DNA of 64,000 nucleotides from Brachionus manjavacas (GCA_019054805.1 JAHQIY010000018.1:992001-1056000); one strand, 5' to 3'. Shown: positions 24,490-37,238, numbered from the stretch's first letter. Numbers and translations are program-made. Notes: a model not told the origin generated them from the sequence alone.

Positions 24490-24740
24490 AATTTTTAGAT
24501 AATTTATTTATTTATTTGTTTATCTGTACCGAGCTAATGCTCCTTCAGAATATAAAAAATTGAAATTATAGTTAAATTTAGATGAAATAAAATAAAAATT
24601 AAATATAAAGAAAAAATATTCATTTAGATTAAAATTTTTTTCAATAGTAGAAAAACTGGTTTGATCCTCTGATCTGGTTGACCTGGCACCATTCAAAAAT
24701 CGCAAATACTCATATGCACTCTCTACTCAAATCTTTGCCT
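24490..24740 (-). mobile_element. 5'-truncated non-LTR retrotransposon 3' end
   Basis: Minus-strand frame with YEYLRFLNGARSTRSEDQTS, then a 3' UTR ending CTGAAGGAGCATTAGCTCGG and (AAATA)n at 24500-24546. The same tail occurs at 6.6, 35.2 and 38.0 kb. Confidence 0.6.
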
Positions 24741-25009
24741 TTAAATATAAAAAAAAAATTAAAGAAAATTAAAATTAAATTTTCACCCTTCTAATGTTTG
24801 ACTTTGGTGAGCATTACTTCATCTATTTCACGTATTTTACCTACTCCCACCAGCTTTGAAATTTTTATCTAATTATTTTTTTATCTTATTTTTTAATATT
24901 ACATTTTACTTTTTTCTAAATAGGTGAACTTTTTAGAAAAAAAGTTAAAAAAATTTTTTTAAAAAAGTTTTTTTTTTTGTTTTTTAGTCCCGAAAGATTT
25001 TTTTCTTTA

Positions 25010-25395
25010 TTGTCGAGTACTAAAGTGATAATTTACGTTTGTTTGATGTATTTTAACAAAAACTCTATTTATACAAAATGGAAAACAGAGCCTTGATAGT
25101 TTTTTAAAAATTATCAATTTTAAATATTATCTTAAGGATCATCATATCACAATTCCAAAGTCAAAATTTATGAAAATAAAATAAGGTTTTCCATTCCTGC
25201 AATATTAACTTAAACTTTAAGTTAATATTGCAAAAAAAATAATTGAATTTTTTTTTTATTTGAGACTGAAAAAGATATTTGAAACATCGCACTTTTTCAA
25301 TTTTATTTCAACATTGGATACATTTTGTAATTCAAACACAAAAAATTAAACCAAATTGAATTGAAAATAATTTTAAAATCAGGAGTACTCGACAA
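25010..25395. mobile_element. TA-flanked MITE with central perfect palindrome
   Basis: Ends TTGTCGAGTACT and AGTACTCGACAA are perfect 12-bp inverted repeats, each bordered by TA. At 25198-25232 lies a 35-bp palindrome with 17-bp arms (TGCAATATTAACTTAAA) and a one-base centre. No open frame. Confidence 0.72.
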
Positions 25396-26300
25396 TAAAA
25401 ATAAAAAAAAATAAAAGAAAATTCTTAAAAGTTATAAGTGTAGAAAATTTTAGACTATTTGATTATCACTTCATATTTTTTGCTTTGAAAATTTTCCAAA
25501 ATACTTTGGCATAGTTAAACTTAATACAAATTGAACTATAATATTTAATTAAAAGAAAATAATTTAAAAATGATTAAAATAATTTCAAAAAAAATTCAAA
25601 TATTGGACACTTACAACTATATTCTATCCAAGTATTCTTAAAAGCCGAAAGTTTTATTAGAATTGCCATTTTTCCCAAATTACTCACAAAAAATACGCTC
25701 TTTAGGTGCCAGAGCAGAGAATGGAATTGGATCAAGCTTAAAAGCGCTTTGAATTTATTCAAATGATTGACTTAAATATCAGTTCGGTTTCCAGATTTTT
25801 ACTACAAATTTGGGGGTTTAGTTGTTGGGTTAGGGGTTAAAACCTGATGCCTAAAGCCAACCATTTGTGGTTACAATTTTTGGCTCCGTTTTTTTATCAC
25901 AATTTTAGTTATTTTTAAATTTTGATAGATTCAAATAAAATTTCGAGTGTATCTGAAAATTTATTTAAAAACGGAATAAAATTTAATTTAATTATTTTCT
26001 ATCAAATAAATTTTCAAAAATCATTTCAAAATTTTCGATAACAAACTTTATATTTTATCATTGGCACTAAATAAATTGTCATGTTTGTTTGTAAATTAGT
26101 AAAAAAAATCTGATTTTTTAATTTTTTTAGAAAAAAGGTCTTAAAAATAACTCAAAAATTCTACAAAAAAAATAAAATTGATTGAATGCACACATCGAAA
26201 AATAATTTCCAGGCTTCAAGATTCACCATTGCCAATCAGATATCTCATCACTTAAAAAATGCAATTGTTTAGTTTAAAAATTTTATAAAAATTTTAAAAA

Positions 26301-28870
26301 TTACATTAAAACTTTGGGCAAAGAATCAAGTGGCAATTTATTTTTGATGATGACAATTTTGGTCAAATTTTTCAAGTTGGGCACATTTAAATCGAGAATG
26401 TGCAAATCTGACCAAGACTCAAGATCCGTATCATCGTCATCATCACTTTCTTCATTTATCAGATCATCACTATCACTATCAACAAACTCCACTTCATTAT
26501 CCTCCCCAAAATCCGCATTCTCTTGATCCAATAGCTCGTTGACTTGAACCACCGGTTGAGATCCAACACTTTGAATTGATGGAGTGTCGATCATGGCAAT
26601 GTTGCGCAAATTATTCAATTCATTCTCTACCATACTCGATATGTTGTTTGCATTTGGATTATTGCTCGTCCGGATTGTATTTATATAAGAAGCCATTCTT
26701 TGTTGAAAACTTTGTAATGAACGCTCGAATTCAACTCTATCGAAATGATTGTTCTGAATTTGTGCCTGCAGATTAGGATCCAGTCTTATGCTAATTCCAG
26801 CTATGTACCTGAACAAATTGTCCGTGACATCTTTTTTTCTGGGACCAGTTCCTCCAAAAATAATCATTTGATCATTTATAACACAACATCCGTGTCTTCT
26901 ACGCCTGCTAGGTGCGGAACCCTTGGCCTTAACTAATCTCCATCTATTACTATCTTTTTATAAATTAAATTTTTATTTTTTTTTAAATATAAAAATAATT
27001 ACTAATTAATAATATTCACTATAATTTTTTTTAATTACTTATCGTCCTCTAATTATTTTTAAATTAAATTATTTTTTTATTAAATTTATTTATTTTAATG
27101 CAGAAATAATTTTTCTTATTCGTCTTATAAATTGTAAAACAAAATCTTATTTACGTTGGGCTGAAAACAGGGACTATGATCCATTCTAAGCTGACCCGAA
27201 TCTGTTTAAAAATTTTTTACTTTAAATTTTTTTTTACATTTTCAGACAATAAAGAATTCAATTTTAATTACATGTGATTTAAATTTTGTAATCATAGCAA
27301 AGTGAAGTAAATGTAACAAATTTTTTGAATTTTTTATATTTTATTTTTATATAAAAATAACTTTGATGCTCCTTGACTAAAAATTAATCAAATTATAAAG
27401 ACATGATTGTCAATTTTGCTATGATAGAAATTTTATGATTTTATTAAGTAATTTTTCATTTTGAAATAAATAAAAATTTAAAAAAATTTTTTATTTATAA
27501 AACAAAGCTAAAATTTAAAGCCTATCCGATAAAGTGGACAATTCTTGTTCGCGGATCTGTTATTCACCAAAATGCCAGTGTGTTGATCTAATTTCTAAGT
27601 AATAATTTTCAAAATATTAGATTTAAACCAGACCATTGAACTCGAATTTTTTTGTATTATATTTTGTTATTTATATTATTATTTTTTTCAATATAAAATT
27701 GCATTTTGAAATCAACAATATATTTTAGTAAAGAGATCATAGGAAACTATGAAAAAATATGAAAAAAAAAAATTTTTGATAAGAAAACTTGATCGAAACG
27801 AAGTAAACTTCCTCTATGATCATTAAATTATGATTTAAGGTTTTATTAGGTTATAATAGCAACAATAAAGTGTTTATTATTATAAGAATATAAATTAAAT
27901 TTACTTGGATCGTATTCATGCAGATCATTGAAGTGTTTGTTTATATTTTCTTGGTAGCCGCCGAAAACAATTATTTTGCCATTGTAGACTACGGCTGTAT
28001 GACTTCTCCTACCTTCAGGTGAATAGACATTCTCGACAGACTCACGATTTAAGTAAGACTGATCTTGTATCAATAAAATCCATTTTTTTTTGCCAAAATC
28101 AAACGAAAACAAATCGTTTGAATAGAAATTATCGCCTGTGAAGCGGGTTCGACCAATGTCCATTCGACCCCCGAATATATACATTTGATTATCAATTACA
28201 GAAGCGGTGTGAAAATCGCGCCAGTACGGCCTTAGAGCGGACTTGGTATAAAATATAGTCCTTAGCTTAAAATCTAATTTTTTAATTTTACTTTAGGAAT
28301 TATTAAACTCCAAGTGGATGTCAAAAAATTAAACTCAAAAATATCATTACTAAATTTTTTAACCTTGAAATAATAATTAATAAATTTTTTTTCTATATAT
28401 GTTTTTTTTACTTTTTCTACAAATCCCCCAAATATGTACATACAGTTGTTTTTTGTGCAAGCAGTGTGTCCATCACGGCCATCAGGAACTTCACCATGAA
28501 CAGTTACTAATTTCCACAAGTGAGCATTTGGCTGGTATTCGTACAAGTTATTGCATAGGTCATTAGTCCAATCTGACCGACCTCCCCAAAGGTAGATCAA
28601 CTTGTTGTATTCGATACAAGTGTGGCCGTATCTAAAGTAAGGTGTTTGCTCGAATTGGGGATCAGTTTTTTCCGGAACAGCACGTTTGGACCACTTGAGG
28701 ATATTTGTGTTCAGGACATGAACGTCAATTGGGTTCCGAGATTTTAAAACTTCTTTAATAGACTTGCTTGAATAGCCACCAAATGAGTAAATAAAGTGTC
28801 CGATTGAAACACATGCATGATTCACTCGACATGGTCCGTGACCCTGGCCAAGATTTAGCACCCAATGCAT
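26301..28870 (-). CDS. KLHDC3: Kelch-repeat protein KLHDC3
   Basis: Six-bladed Kelch propeller that acts as substrate receptor of a Cullin-2 ubiquitin ligase recognising C-terminal glycine degrons in vertebrates. Exons 28412-28870, 28292-28363, 27905-28241 and 26301-26953, all in phase, 506 residues. The start at 28870 (MHWVLNLG) matches the family start better than an ATG five codons upstream. Landmarks: RVNHACVSIGHFIYSFGGYS, DVHVLNTNILKWSK, ARDGH-like GRDGHTACTKNNCMYIFGGF, SNDIFEFN, YWRDFHTASVIDNQMYIFGG, EGRRSHTAVVYNGKIIVFGG and the end block WSDLHILDLN. Between the last Kelch blade (MIIFGGTGP) and WSDLHILD there is an insertion of about 120 residues, Gln/Asn-rich then Asp/Glu-rich, absent from the 382-residue human protein. 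Intron 3 is 951 nt, the others about 50. Confidence 0.93.
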
Positions 28871-30394
28871 TTTTTGATTAATCAAAAAATTAATCTTTTA
28901 GAGAAATTTATTATTAATTGATCTCAGAATAATTTATGATTGCTTATGTTTTTTTTTTATTTTTTTTTTGTCAGAAAAATGTTAAATTAATCTCTAATTA
29001 AGAAATTTTGTTCAAAATATTCGATAAATTAATTGAATATTTTTTCTCATAGAAAATATAAAAAATTTATTAATTTACTAAGAGGGAAATTTGAAAATGT
29101 CAGGAAAATAAAACGAAGGCAGTCAAGATTTTTTTAAGTTTAAACTTTTCAGATTTTTATAAAAAGTTTTAATTTTTTAATTATTAAAAAAAATATTCAA
29201 AAAGACACTTATATTCAAAAAGACTGAGTTTAGATGTTTTAAAGATTGGCAAATTTTAACAAAATATGCAAATTTTTCAGAATTTACCTAATTTACCAAA
29301 ATTTACGTAAATTTTAGTAAAATTAAATTATTTTAGAGCAAATAATTGTAAAAAATCGCAAAAAAATTAAAAAAACTTGGAAAAATATGCAAATTTTAAT
29401 ATAATCTCAACCTAAAAAAAAAACTTTTTTATTCACAATTATTAATTGATAATCTTGAAGTTGATTATCAATTCAGAATATCATTCCAATTCAAAGAGTT
29501 TAAAAATAGAATCTATTTTAATTTACTTAACTGATTTTTTGTAAAGTTTACTTTAATTTAATTACTTATTTTGATATAATATTTGAATTTCTTTTTTAAA
29601 TTTAAATTTGAATGCAAGGCACAAATATTTTTGAGTTAAAAAAAAATAAAAAATAAAATTTACAAATAATCATTTATTACATTTTAAACATAAAGATCGA
29701 CTTAATCAATCAGTTGAGAAAATATATTCTTATAATTATTTATACTCTAAATCTTTAGTACACGTAAAGTTTATAGTTGTTCAAAAGTCAAAGTTATGAA
29801 GTCAAAGTCAAGTGTGGACTTTATTTTTTTTTTTTGAAGTCAAGTGTTTTCAAATTTTTAATACTTTTATTCAATCCAAATTGAAAATAATAATTGAAAA
29901 AAAAAATAAATCAATAAATTTAAAAATTTTATAAGTAGATAACATTTATTTATTAAATTTGCATGTTTATCTTATGTACTTTTTGAACATTTAAGAATTC
30001 TGTTAATATTAAAATGAAAGTTTTCAAATTTTAAATAAGATTTTATTTGGTAAAATTTAAATTATACATTTTTTTTTTAAACATTGTTTGTATTTTTAAT
30101 TTTTTAATTAGAAAATGTAGAACCATTTTTAAAAGATTTGAACCATTTTTAACTGACAAAACAATTTTTTAAATTATACAAAACAAATAAAGTTATAAAT
30201 TTTCATTAAAAAAATAGTAAAATAGTTTAACAAAGTTTTAGATTTTTAAAAAGAAATTATTCTACCAAATTATTCTTCTAAAAAGGGATTTACTGTTGAA
30301 TTGGTGTAAAAAATAATATTATAACGATTGAAATTACAAAAAATTGGTTCCGTATAATTGTAAAGAAATATCGTAAGATTATACAAGATTTGAT

Positions 30395-30520
30395 AAAAAA
30401 TTGGAAATATAAAAAGAAAATACTGTCCATACATCAAGTCAGAATCTTTGACAAGAAGATTTTTTGTAACATATAAAGCGAAATAGAATAAAGAAATAAA
30501 ATTGAATGACGAATGTTGTA
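30395..30520 (+). repeat. Direct repeat, copy 1
   Basis: The stretch containing AAGCGAAATAGAATAAAGAA and AAATTGAATGACGAATG recurs, with small indels, at about 35250-35385 in the same orientation. No coding potential. Confidence 0.55.
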
Positions 30521-31061
30521 TCGATCACTTAAACAATTGAATTTACAATTAACTAAAAAAAAAAATTAGTTTCTTTTATTATATATTTTAGAATTAATAA
30601 AATTATAATATAAATAATTATTCAATTTTCTGTTTTGAAATTTGAGAAAAAAAATAATTGAATACTTTTTTAAAAGCTTAAAATAAATAAATATTTGGTT
30701 AGTAAAAAAAATAATAAAAAAAAAATTTTAAAAAAATTTGTAAAAAATGTTTTCTTTTACCTAATATCTCTAAATAATATAAGCAAAAACAAAGCCAATA
30801 GATCGATGCTGGTTTTGGAATAAATAAATAAATTAAAATTATAATTTTACTACCAAAATTAGTCGATCGAGACTTTTATTTATATTAATTAGACTAAAAC
30901 AATGGTTTTTACAAAAGTTAAATTAAAAAAAGATGCTTAAGGTCTGGTAATTTGTAATTTAAATACATTATTAAATTTTTTCGAGGAAACACATTTACCA
31001 AGTTAACATTCAATCTTAAACTTAGTATTTTTAAACTGCCCATTTCTGCAAAAAATTTCGT

Positions 31062-31576
31062 CAACTTGAAGTTCATGATCATAATCAAATGATCAAAATA
31101 TAATTGATTAAAATCTTAATAAAAATGATAAAATTAGATTTTTTCAATTTTTTAAAATTAAACAAAAGATGCTTATTATTTTAATTTAAAAAAAAGGAAA
31201 ATCTTTTTGCCTCTAATTGACCTTTAATTGATATTTCTAAAATCTTTATTTGAAAACTTTAAAGACAAATTTAAAATCGACATTTAGTGATCCAAATTAT
31301 GGCTCAAATAAACGCTTTAAATGATATTTTAATATCAATTAAATTAAATTACGGCGAAACAAAGTAAAATTTTGAATTGTAAAATTTCAAAATATTGATT
31401 AAGTATTCAATTTACTTCAGATAAAAATTGATAAAATTTTCTATCTAATTATTGATTAAATGTTTAATAAAATTTAGTCATTTATTATTAAAAAATTGAT
31501 AAAAATACCTTTATATTTGAATCAAAAACTAAAAATTTTGATTTGAAATTTACATTTGATCATGAACTTTAATTTG
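31062..31576. mobile_element. ATGATCAT-type MITE, copy C (inverted)
   Basis: Bounded by AACTTGAAGTTCATGATCAT and ACATTTGATCATGAACTTTA. Internal blocks match copies A and B in reverse orientation (for example AAGACAAATTTAAAATCGAC). About 515 bp, no frame. Confidence 0.72.
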
Positions 31577-33029
31577 GCAAAAATTTCTACATGCAGAATT
31601 ATGCACAACACTCAGATATGGTTTAACATAAAATTAAATTTCATTTTTCAAATTTGAAAAAAATAATTAAAATGAGTAATTAAATTTCATTAAATATTTT
31701 TAAAATTTCAAAGCTTTTGTTTAAACATTTGAAAAGGATTTTAATTTGTAATATGCATTGAAATTTAATTACGCATTTGAAATTATTTTACCAAATATGA
31801 AAAATTAAATTTGATTTAAATTTTATCTTTGCCAGAATATTTTTATTTTTAAATGCATCAATTTTTTCTAAAAAAATTTTAAATTCACAACGCCTCAAAT
31901 TCCTTTGTTAAATTTCTATCCATCAATTTTCTCAAAATATTCTCCAAGAAGGCAAAATATTATCATTCTTTTGAAAAAATTTTACTAAATAAAACTTGAA
32001 TTTCGGAAGGCAACTCCTATATGCATATTTAAAATTTACTAATAATACCGGATTCTTCTTCAAAGTTTTTTTCTAAGCTTTCATTGCTTCTTGAATTGAC
32101 CATTTCAATTGTTTGATTAAAGCCATTTGTTTTGTCTTAAATTGATTTTATTATTTAATAAATTAAAGAAAATCAAAAGATTATCAATAAAAAATTATAA
32201 ATTTGTTAGGATTACTTAATGATAATTAGTAAAATATAAGGGTTCAAAGATTCATTAACCAAGTGAAAAAATTTGGTTTTGTGAAATTTAGTACAATAGA
32301 ACAGAACAAAAAGTATAAAATATTAATAACTTTTTTGGTCCTGTAAATGCACCAATTCATAGTTGCATTAACTGCCAAAGTCTGCTAATAATGTGCATAC
32401 TAATTAATCGAATAAATAATTCCTGTCCAATTTTGGTTGAAATTGGACAGCAATTAATGCTATCCATTTTTTTTTCAATTTAATAACAATGACTTTAAAT
32501 CACCTACCTGAATTTGAAGTTTTCGGCAAAGATTTGTTTGAAAAATGACTGTTTTTTTTTTTCATATCTACTTCTTTTAAGGCCATTTTAATAACATCCT
32601 TAAAGATAAATTTTAATAGTAAATTAATTTAAGCCTTTATTTAAACATTTTGAAACATACTATTTTAACTTCATTACTCATATTTGAATTCACAGAATGC
32701 TCAATAACTTTGAGTGTTTTTTCTAAACTCGAAAGATAATTTCTAGAATATTGTTCCTGAAAATAGTTACAATTTAAAAAATTTCATATGATTATTTTAC
32801 TCACAGATCGTTACCATTTTAATTGAATTTCCGGAAATCTTCTCTTTTTTTGATCTTATCAACTTATGAAAATAAAAATTAAATTTATTTGATTTAATTT
32901 GGCTCAATTTTTAAAAAGAAAATATCTACAGAAACTCTTTTAAGCATAATTGATTTCAAAAATAATAATGAATAAAATATTGTCTTTTTTTAAATTAAGT
33001 AATTTGAAAACTTTTAAATAGTAGTAGTA

Positions 33030-33250
33030 ATAGTAGATATGCGGTATAGAGATTTATACACGCGCAAAAAATTTGCGCTTAGCCTTTAAGGCTATATGAG
33101 TTCAGATTGAGTAATTCTTTATCAATTTGAGCCTTAAAACTGCTGAGCGTCCTTGCTGTTATGCTTCATTTGATTTTTTATTCCATGATTCAACAACTCT
33201 GTTTAATAAAATTGATAACGATTTTGTCCTTTTTAGTTGATCCCTCTTTC
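33030..33250 (-). pseudogene. Non-LTR reverse transcriptase C-terminal remnant
   Basis: Minus-strand conceptual reading with stops: VINFIKQSCWIME..., SITARTLSSFKAQIDKELLN. This matches the very end of many jockey-like polymerases (a tryptophan-containing segment, then a TLSSFK-like segment). A perfect hairpin (GCGCAAA...TTTGCGC, 33062-33078) and AGCCTTTAAGGCT follow. Confidence 0.5.
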
Positions 33251-33261
33251 AAGCTTAAGAT

Positions 33262-33740
33262 CTTTATTTATTTATTTATTTATTTCAGACTAGGCAAGGG
33301 TCCTCAAAGGACCACATTAACTAAGTATGCTGTGAAATAAAGCATACTTAAAAATTTTACAAAATAAAAATAAAAATATTTTAAGATATGATTGTCATAT
33401 TAAGTTATCTAATATAAAATTGAATAAAAGAAAAGAAAACGTATTTACAGGGACATAGTTCAATTTCATCTAAAAAAGGTGATGTTAATTGAGTCTTAGA
33501 ATAATTAATGGTCGTAATGGTAAAGGTTATAATTCAAGTTTCATCAATTTTAATTTGTGTAGTGTTAGGTCAATTTTTAATGCATGAAATAGACTTGTTG
33601 TTTTAGTTCTCGTGGGTATTCCTACAATTTTCTTCACAATGTTACCCTCTAATCTCTTCATCATTAGCATGTCACTTTTCCTTAAGTTAAGGCAATCAAT
33701 ACAATACATAAGTATCGGTCTCACGAACGTCTTGTACATA
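33262..33740 (-). mobile_element. 5'-truncated non-LTR retrotransposon with stem-loop tail
   Basis: Minus-strand frame 33527-33739 (MYKTFVRPILMYCIDCLNLR, then VKKIVGIPTRTKTTSL) is the reverse transcriptase C-terminal region. The 3' UTR follows and ends at 33262-33340 with hairpins AAGTATGC/GCATACTT and GGTCC/GGACC, then (AAATA)n. No catalytic YADD part remains. Confidence 0.7.
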
Positions 33741-33929
33741 TGCGCTTTTAAATTTGGGTGAGTGTGTGGGTAAGATCTTTATTATATACCAATTATTATA
33801 TACTAAATACCAATAGAATTATGGTAATTTTTTTTAAAATAATATCAAAAAAAAAAAACTACTGACAGTTCTGCTGTAAATATTAATGGATATGAATGAA
33901 ATTAAAAGTAATATATAATTTGTTTAAAG

Positions 33930-34060
33930 GACTATTGGAAATACAAGACGAATCTAAGACAATGACCAGCTTCACAACTCCCGAATCAAAAAAAAACAAA
34001 CACTTAACCGGTGATTACAATCAAGATGCTAATGATCTGGCTGAAATTACACCGTCTTAA
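33930..34060 (+). CDS. Orphan terminal exon, unrecognised
   Basis: A TTTAAAG acceptor is followed by an open phase-2 exon ending in TAA: LLEIQDESKTMTSFTTPESK then DYNQDANDLAEITPS. Codon use is coding-like (ACC, AGC, CTG, CCG) in very AT-rich surroundings. Upstream exons were not identified in the preceding 5 kb, which is full of repeats. Could be the last exon of a gene with a long intron, or a fragment. Confidence 0.35.
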
Positions 34061-35159
34061 GCAAGACGTTTAAATCAATATGTCTCATTTATCAATCTCT
34101 ATATCTATCAAAGTGCCAAATCGAATTTATTTTATTGTCAAATTGTTTATTTAATTGTAAATATAAATTAAGAGTATTAGCTGTATTTTTTTTTCATTTT
34201 ATTTTTTTTTAAGAAAAAAAAATTTAAATAAATTTCAATTTTTAATTTAACCATAATATTTTTTTATTTAATTTTTGAAATTTTTTATTCAAAAAGACTA
34301 AAACAAAAAAAGTAAATTATTTTATTTTAGCATGAGACTAAACTGTTCCCTATTCGTTTCATTCAAGAACATAAATTAAACTTTTGATGCCCGATATTGT
34401 CTTTAGTGCTAGTCCATTTATTAACAGGACTATTCTTTTCATGCTAAATTTTTTGGCTAAGATTTTCATGCATTTGATTAATTGAGAATGGGATTTTTTT
34501 TTCTCTAAAGTAAGCTAAATTTTTCAAACCATGTTAAACTATAGGGTTTACTGAAAAAATAATTTTGATTGTTAGAGGCTTGAGACTATTTTTATGTCGG
34601 CAAAGATTCTAAAGGATATTCCTAAAAGTCGAAGTGCAGCATACTCAAGTACAGGTTTTTGTATTTGTACTTGGTACAAATACTTGGTACGAATCTTAAT
34701 TTCATAGTCTTTTGCTTCAAATTTATCTATTTGACTCTCAGTTTCATTGTCAGAAGAACATACCTCTTCCTCAGTTTATTTACCTCAAACAGTATAGTAT
34801 AAATTGCCAAAATGGGTTCAGACCTTGTCATTTATGCTAGTTTATGAATATTTAAATGAATTGAACCAAGAGAAATAAAAAAGATTAAAAACTTGTTCAT
34901 CTTTATTGATTTTAGTAAATCTTTCATTTGTTTGATTCTAATCTTTTTCTTTTAACACTAAAGGATCGAATTTGTTCTTCAGATTTCACTCAATTCAAGG
35001 TGTACTACAAGATTCAGAATTAGCTAAGTTTAAATTTCATAATTTTTTTATAAAATTCTTTTTATAAATACAGACAAAAAATCTCTTTCTTATGTCTTTC
35101 TTTTAACTATGGTTTAATTAATAAATAACTTAAAATTTTTCTATAAAAACAAAATGATT

Positions 35160-35212
35160 CATTAATTCTGAAGGAGCTTAAGCTCGGTACAGTTAACAAA
35201 TAAATAAATAAA
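35160..35212 (+). repeat. Non-LTR 3' tail (plus orientation)
   Basis: CTGAAGGAGCTTAAGCTCGG followed by TACAGTTAAC and (AAATA)n. It contains the perfect palindrome GAGCTTAAGCTC. Same tail type as at 6.6, 24.5 and 38.0 kb but on the opposite strand, and without attached coding sequence. Confidence 0.6.
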
Positions 35213-35249
35213 ATAAAATAAATAATTATTTTAAATTAGAAAAAATGAA

Positions 35250-35385
35250 CAATCAAGGAAAATTGAAGTTACATCGAGTTTGAATCTTCGACAATAAGAT
35301 TTTTTTTAACAAAAAGCGAAATAGAATAAAGAAATTGGAAATATTAAAATAGAATTGAGAAATAAAATTGAATGACGAATTACAA
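35250..35385 (+). repeat. Direct repeat, copy 2
   Basis: Matches 30395-30520. The repeat abuts the left boundary region of the large palindrome at 35517. Confidence 0.5.
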
Positions 35386-35516
35386 AAATTTCATTTTAAC
35401 ATTTCTAAGAAACTAATAAAATTAATCTAAAAAATAAATTTTTTTTGAGTATAATAAGTTGACTTTTAGTTTCTTTGAGTAATTTTTTAAAACACATATT
35501 TCTTTGAGATAATTTT

Positions 35517-36366
35517 AAATTGGTTTTACGTTGCGGTACAATCTGGTGATTAGCCAATTCAAATAATAAAAGTACGAATTAAACTGGTCAATTGAGTCCA
35601 AAATGATCACAATTTTGTGTTTCGGATAGCTTACGAAGACATAATTTAAGGAATTTTCAAAATCATCTTTCGCTTCAATTTAATTTTTTACTTTAGACTG
35701 ATTCTATTCAATTTTGAATATTCTTCACAATCATCAATGATTGAAAAGTTTTGGTTATATCTTAACTAATTGGGGTAGTTCCAAGAAAACACAACAGAAC
35801 ACAGTAGTCTTCGGGATCAGGAATAATTTTAAAAATCTTTATTTTTCAAAAAATTTAATTTAAAATAAAAAAAAAACATTAAGTGAATTGTATTTCTAAT
35901 GTTATTTTAGCAAGAATCGGTGTTTTTCCACAGCCAGATTCAACAAACAATACATATGAATATTGTTGCTGGGATCCAAAAGATAAAGAAAATAAGTTCA
36001 TAATGAAAATCCCATAAAGATATCTATAAAAGGGTATTGTGAAATTCAATATTAATTAAATTTAATAAAATTCTTCCTTTGTAGCTAAATTTAAATAAGA
36101 TATTATAAAATATATAAAAAAAAACAAAAGCAAACAACCTTTTTAATCAAAAAATGTTAATTTTGATAATTGTTTTTTTGTAAATCAAGTCGATATTCAA
36201 TTTATTTAATATTGCCTTGACAAAAAAGAATTAAAAATTTAGTTTTAATTTTTTTTAATATTTAAAGTATTATTTTTGGTAAGAAAATTGCAACAAAGTA
36301 TATTGCATTTTTTTAAACTTTATTTTGCATTATAAATTTACAAAGTTAAAATATAAAAAATTTACC
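35517..36366 (-). repeat. Left arm of 1.7-kb palindrome
   Basis: About 850 bp that is the reverse complement of 36386-37238 with only homopolymer-length differences seen (for example 6 A against 9 T). The arms are separated by a 19-nt spacer (36367-36385). On its minus strand this arm encodes the same NACHT pieces as the right arm. Its outer flank is unrelated to the right arm's flank. Confidence 0.93.
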
Positions 36367-36385
36367 TTATTTTGCGCACAAAAAT

Positions 36386-37238
36386 GGTAAATTTTTTATA
36401 TTTTAACTTTGTAAATTTATAATGCAAAATAAAGTTTAAAAAAATGCAATATACTTTGTTGCAATTTTCTTACCAAAAATAATACTTTAAATATTAAAAA
36501 AAATTAAAACTAAATTTTTAATTCTTTTTTGTCAAGGCAATATTAAATAAATTGAATATCGACTTGATTTACAAAAAAACAATTATCAAAATTAACATTT
36601 TTTTTTGATTAAAAAGGTTGTTTGCTTTTGTTTTTTTTTATATATTTTATAATATCTTATTTAAATTTAGCTACAAAGGAAGAATTTTATTAAATTTAAT
36701 TAATATTGAATTTCACAATACCCTTTTATAGATATCTTTATGGGATTTTCATTATGAACTTATTTTCTTTATCTTTTGGATCCCAGCAACAATATTCATA
36801 TGTATTGTTTGTTGAATCTGGCTGTGGAAAAACACCGATTCTTGCTAAAATAACATTAGAAATACAATTCACTTAATGTTTTTTTTTTATTTTAAATTAA
36901 ATTTTTTGAAAAATAAAGATTTTTAAAATTATTCCTGATCCCGAAGACTACTGTGTTCTGTTGTGTTTTCTTGGAACTACCCCAATTAGTTAAGATATAA
37001 CCAAAACTTTTCAATCATTGATGATTGTGAAGAATATTCAAAATTGAATAGAATCAGTCTAAAGTAAAAAATTAAATTGAAGCGAAAGATGATTTTGAAA
37101 ATTCCTTAAATTATGTCTTCGTAAGCTATCCGAAACACAAAATTGTGATCATTTTGGACTCAATTGACCAGTTTAATTCGTACTTTTATTATTTGAATTG
37201 GCTAATCACCAGATTGTACCGCAACGTAAAACCAATTT
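36386..37238 (+). repeat. Right arm of 1.7-kb palindrome
   Basis: Reverse complement of the left arm. Coding pieces of the NACHT pseudogene continue beyond its outer edge into unique sequence, so this arm is probably the original copy and the left one the duplicate. Confidence 0.93.

Larger units (their letters stand above)
28871..33020. other. Long AT-rich intergenic region
   Basis: No gene is supported. It contains one ATGATCAT-type MITE (31.06-31.58 kb), AAGTC-rich sequence near 29800-29870 distantly like the hAT MITE at 15.3 kb, and a segment at 30395-30520 repeated near 35250-35385. A hairpin around CTGTCCAATTTTGGTTGAAA (about 32430) is also present. Confidence 0.5.

Noticed and set aside
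25574..25762. 62-residue minus-strand frame
   Set aside because: Hydrophobic/Lys-rich composition expected by chance; no family resemblance or exon signals.
28250..28291. Apparent 26-nt intron or frameshift in KLHDC3
   Set aside because: A 50-nt GT-AG intron (28242-28291, AAA then TCC GCT) fits in phase and restores the family spacing, so no lesion is needed.
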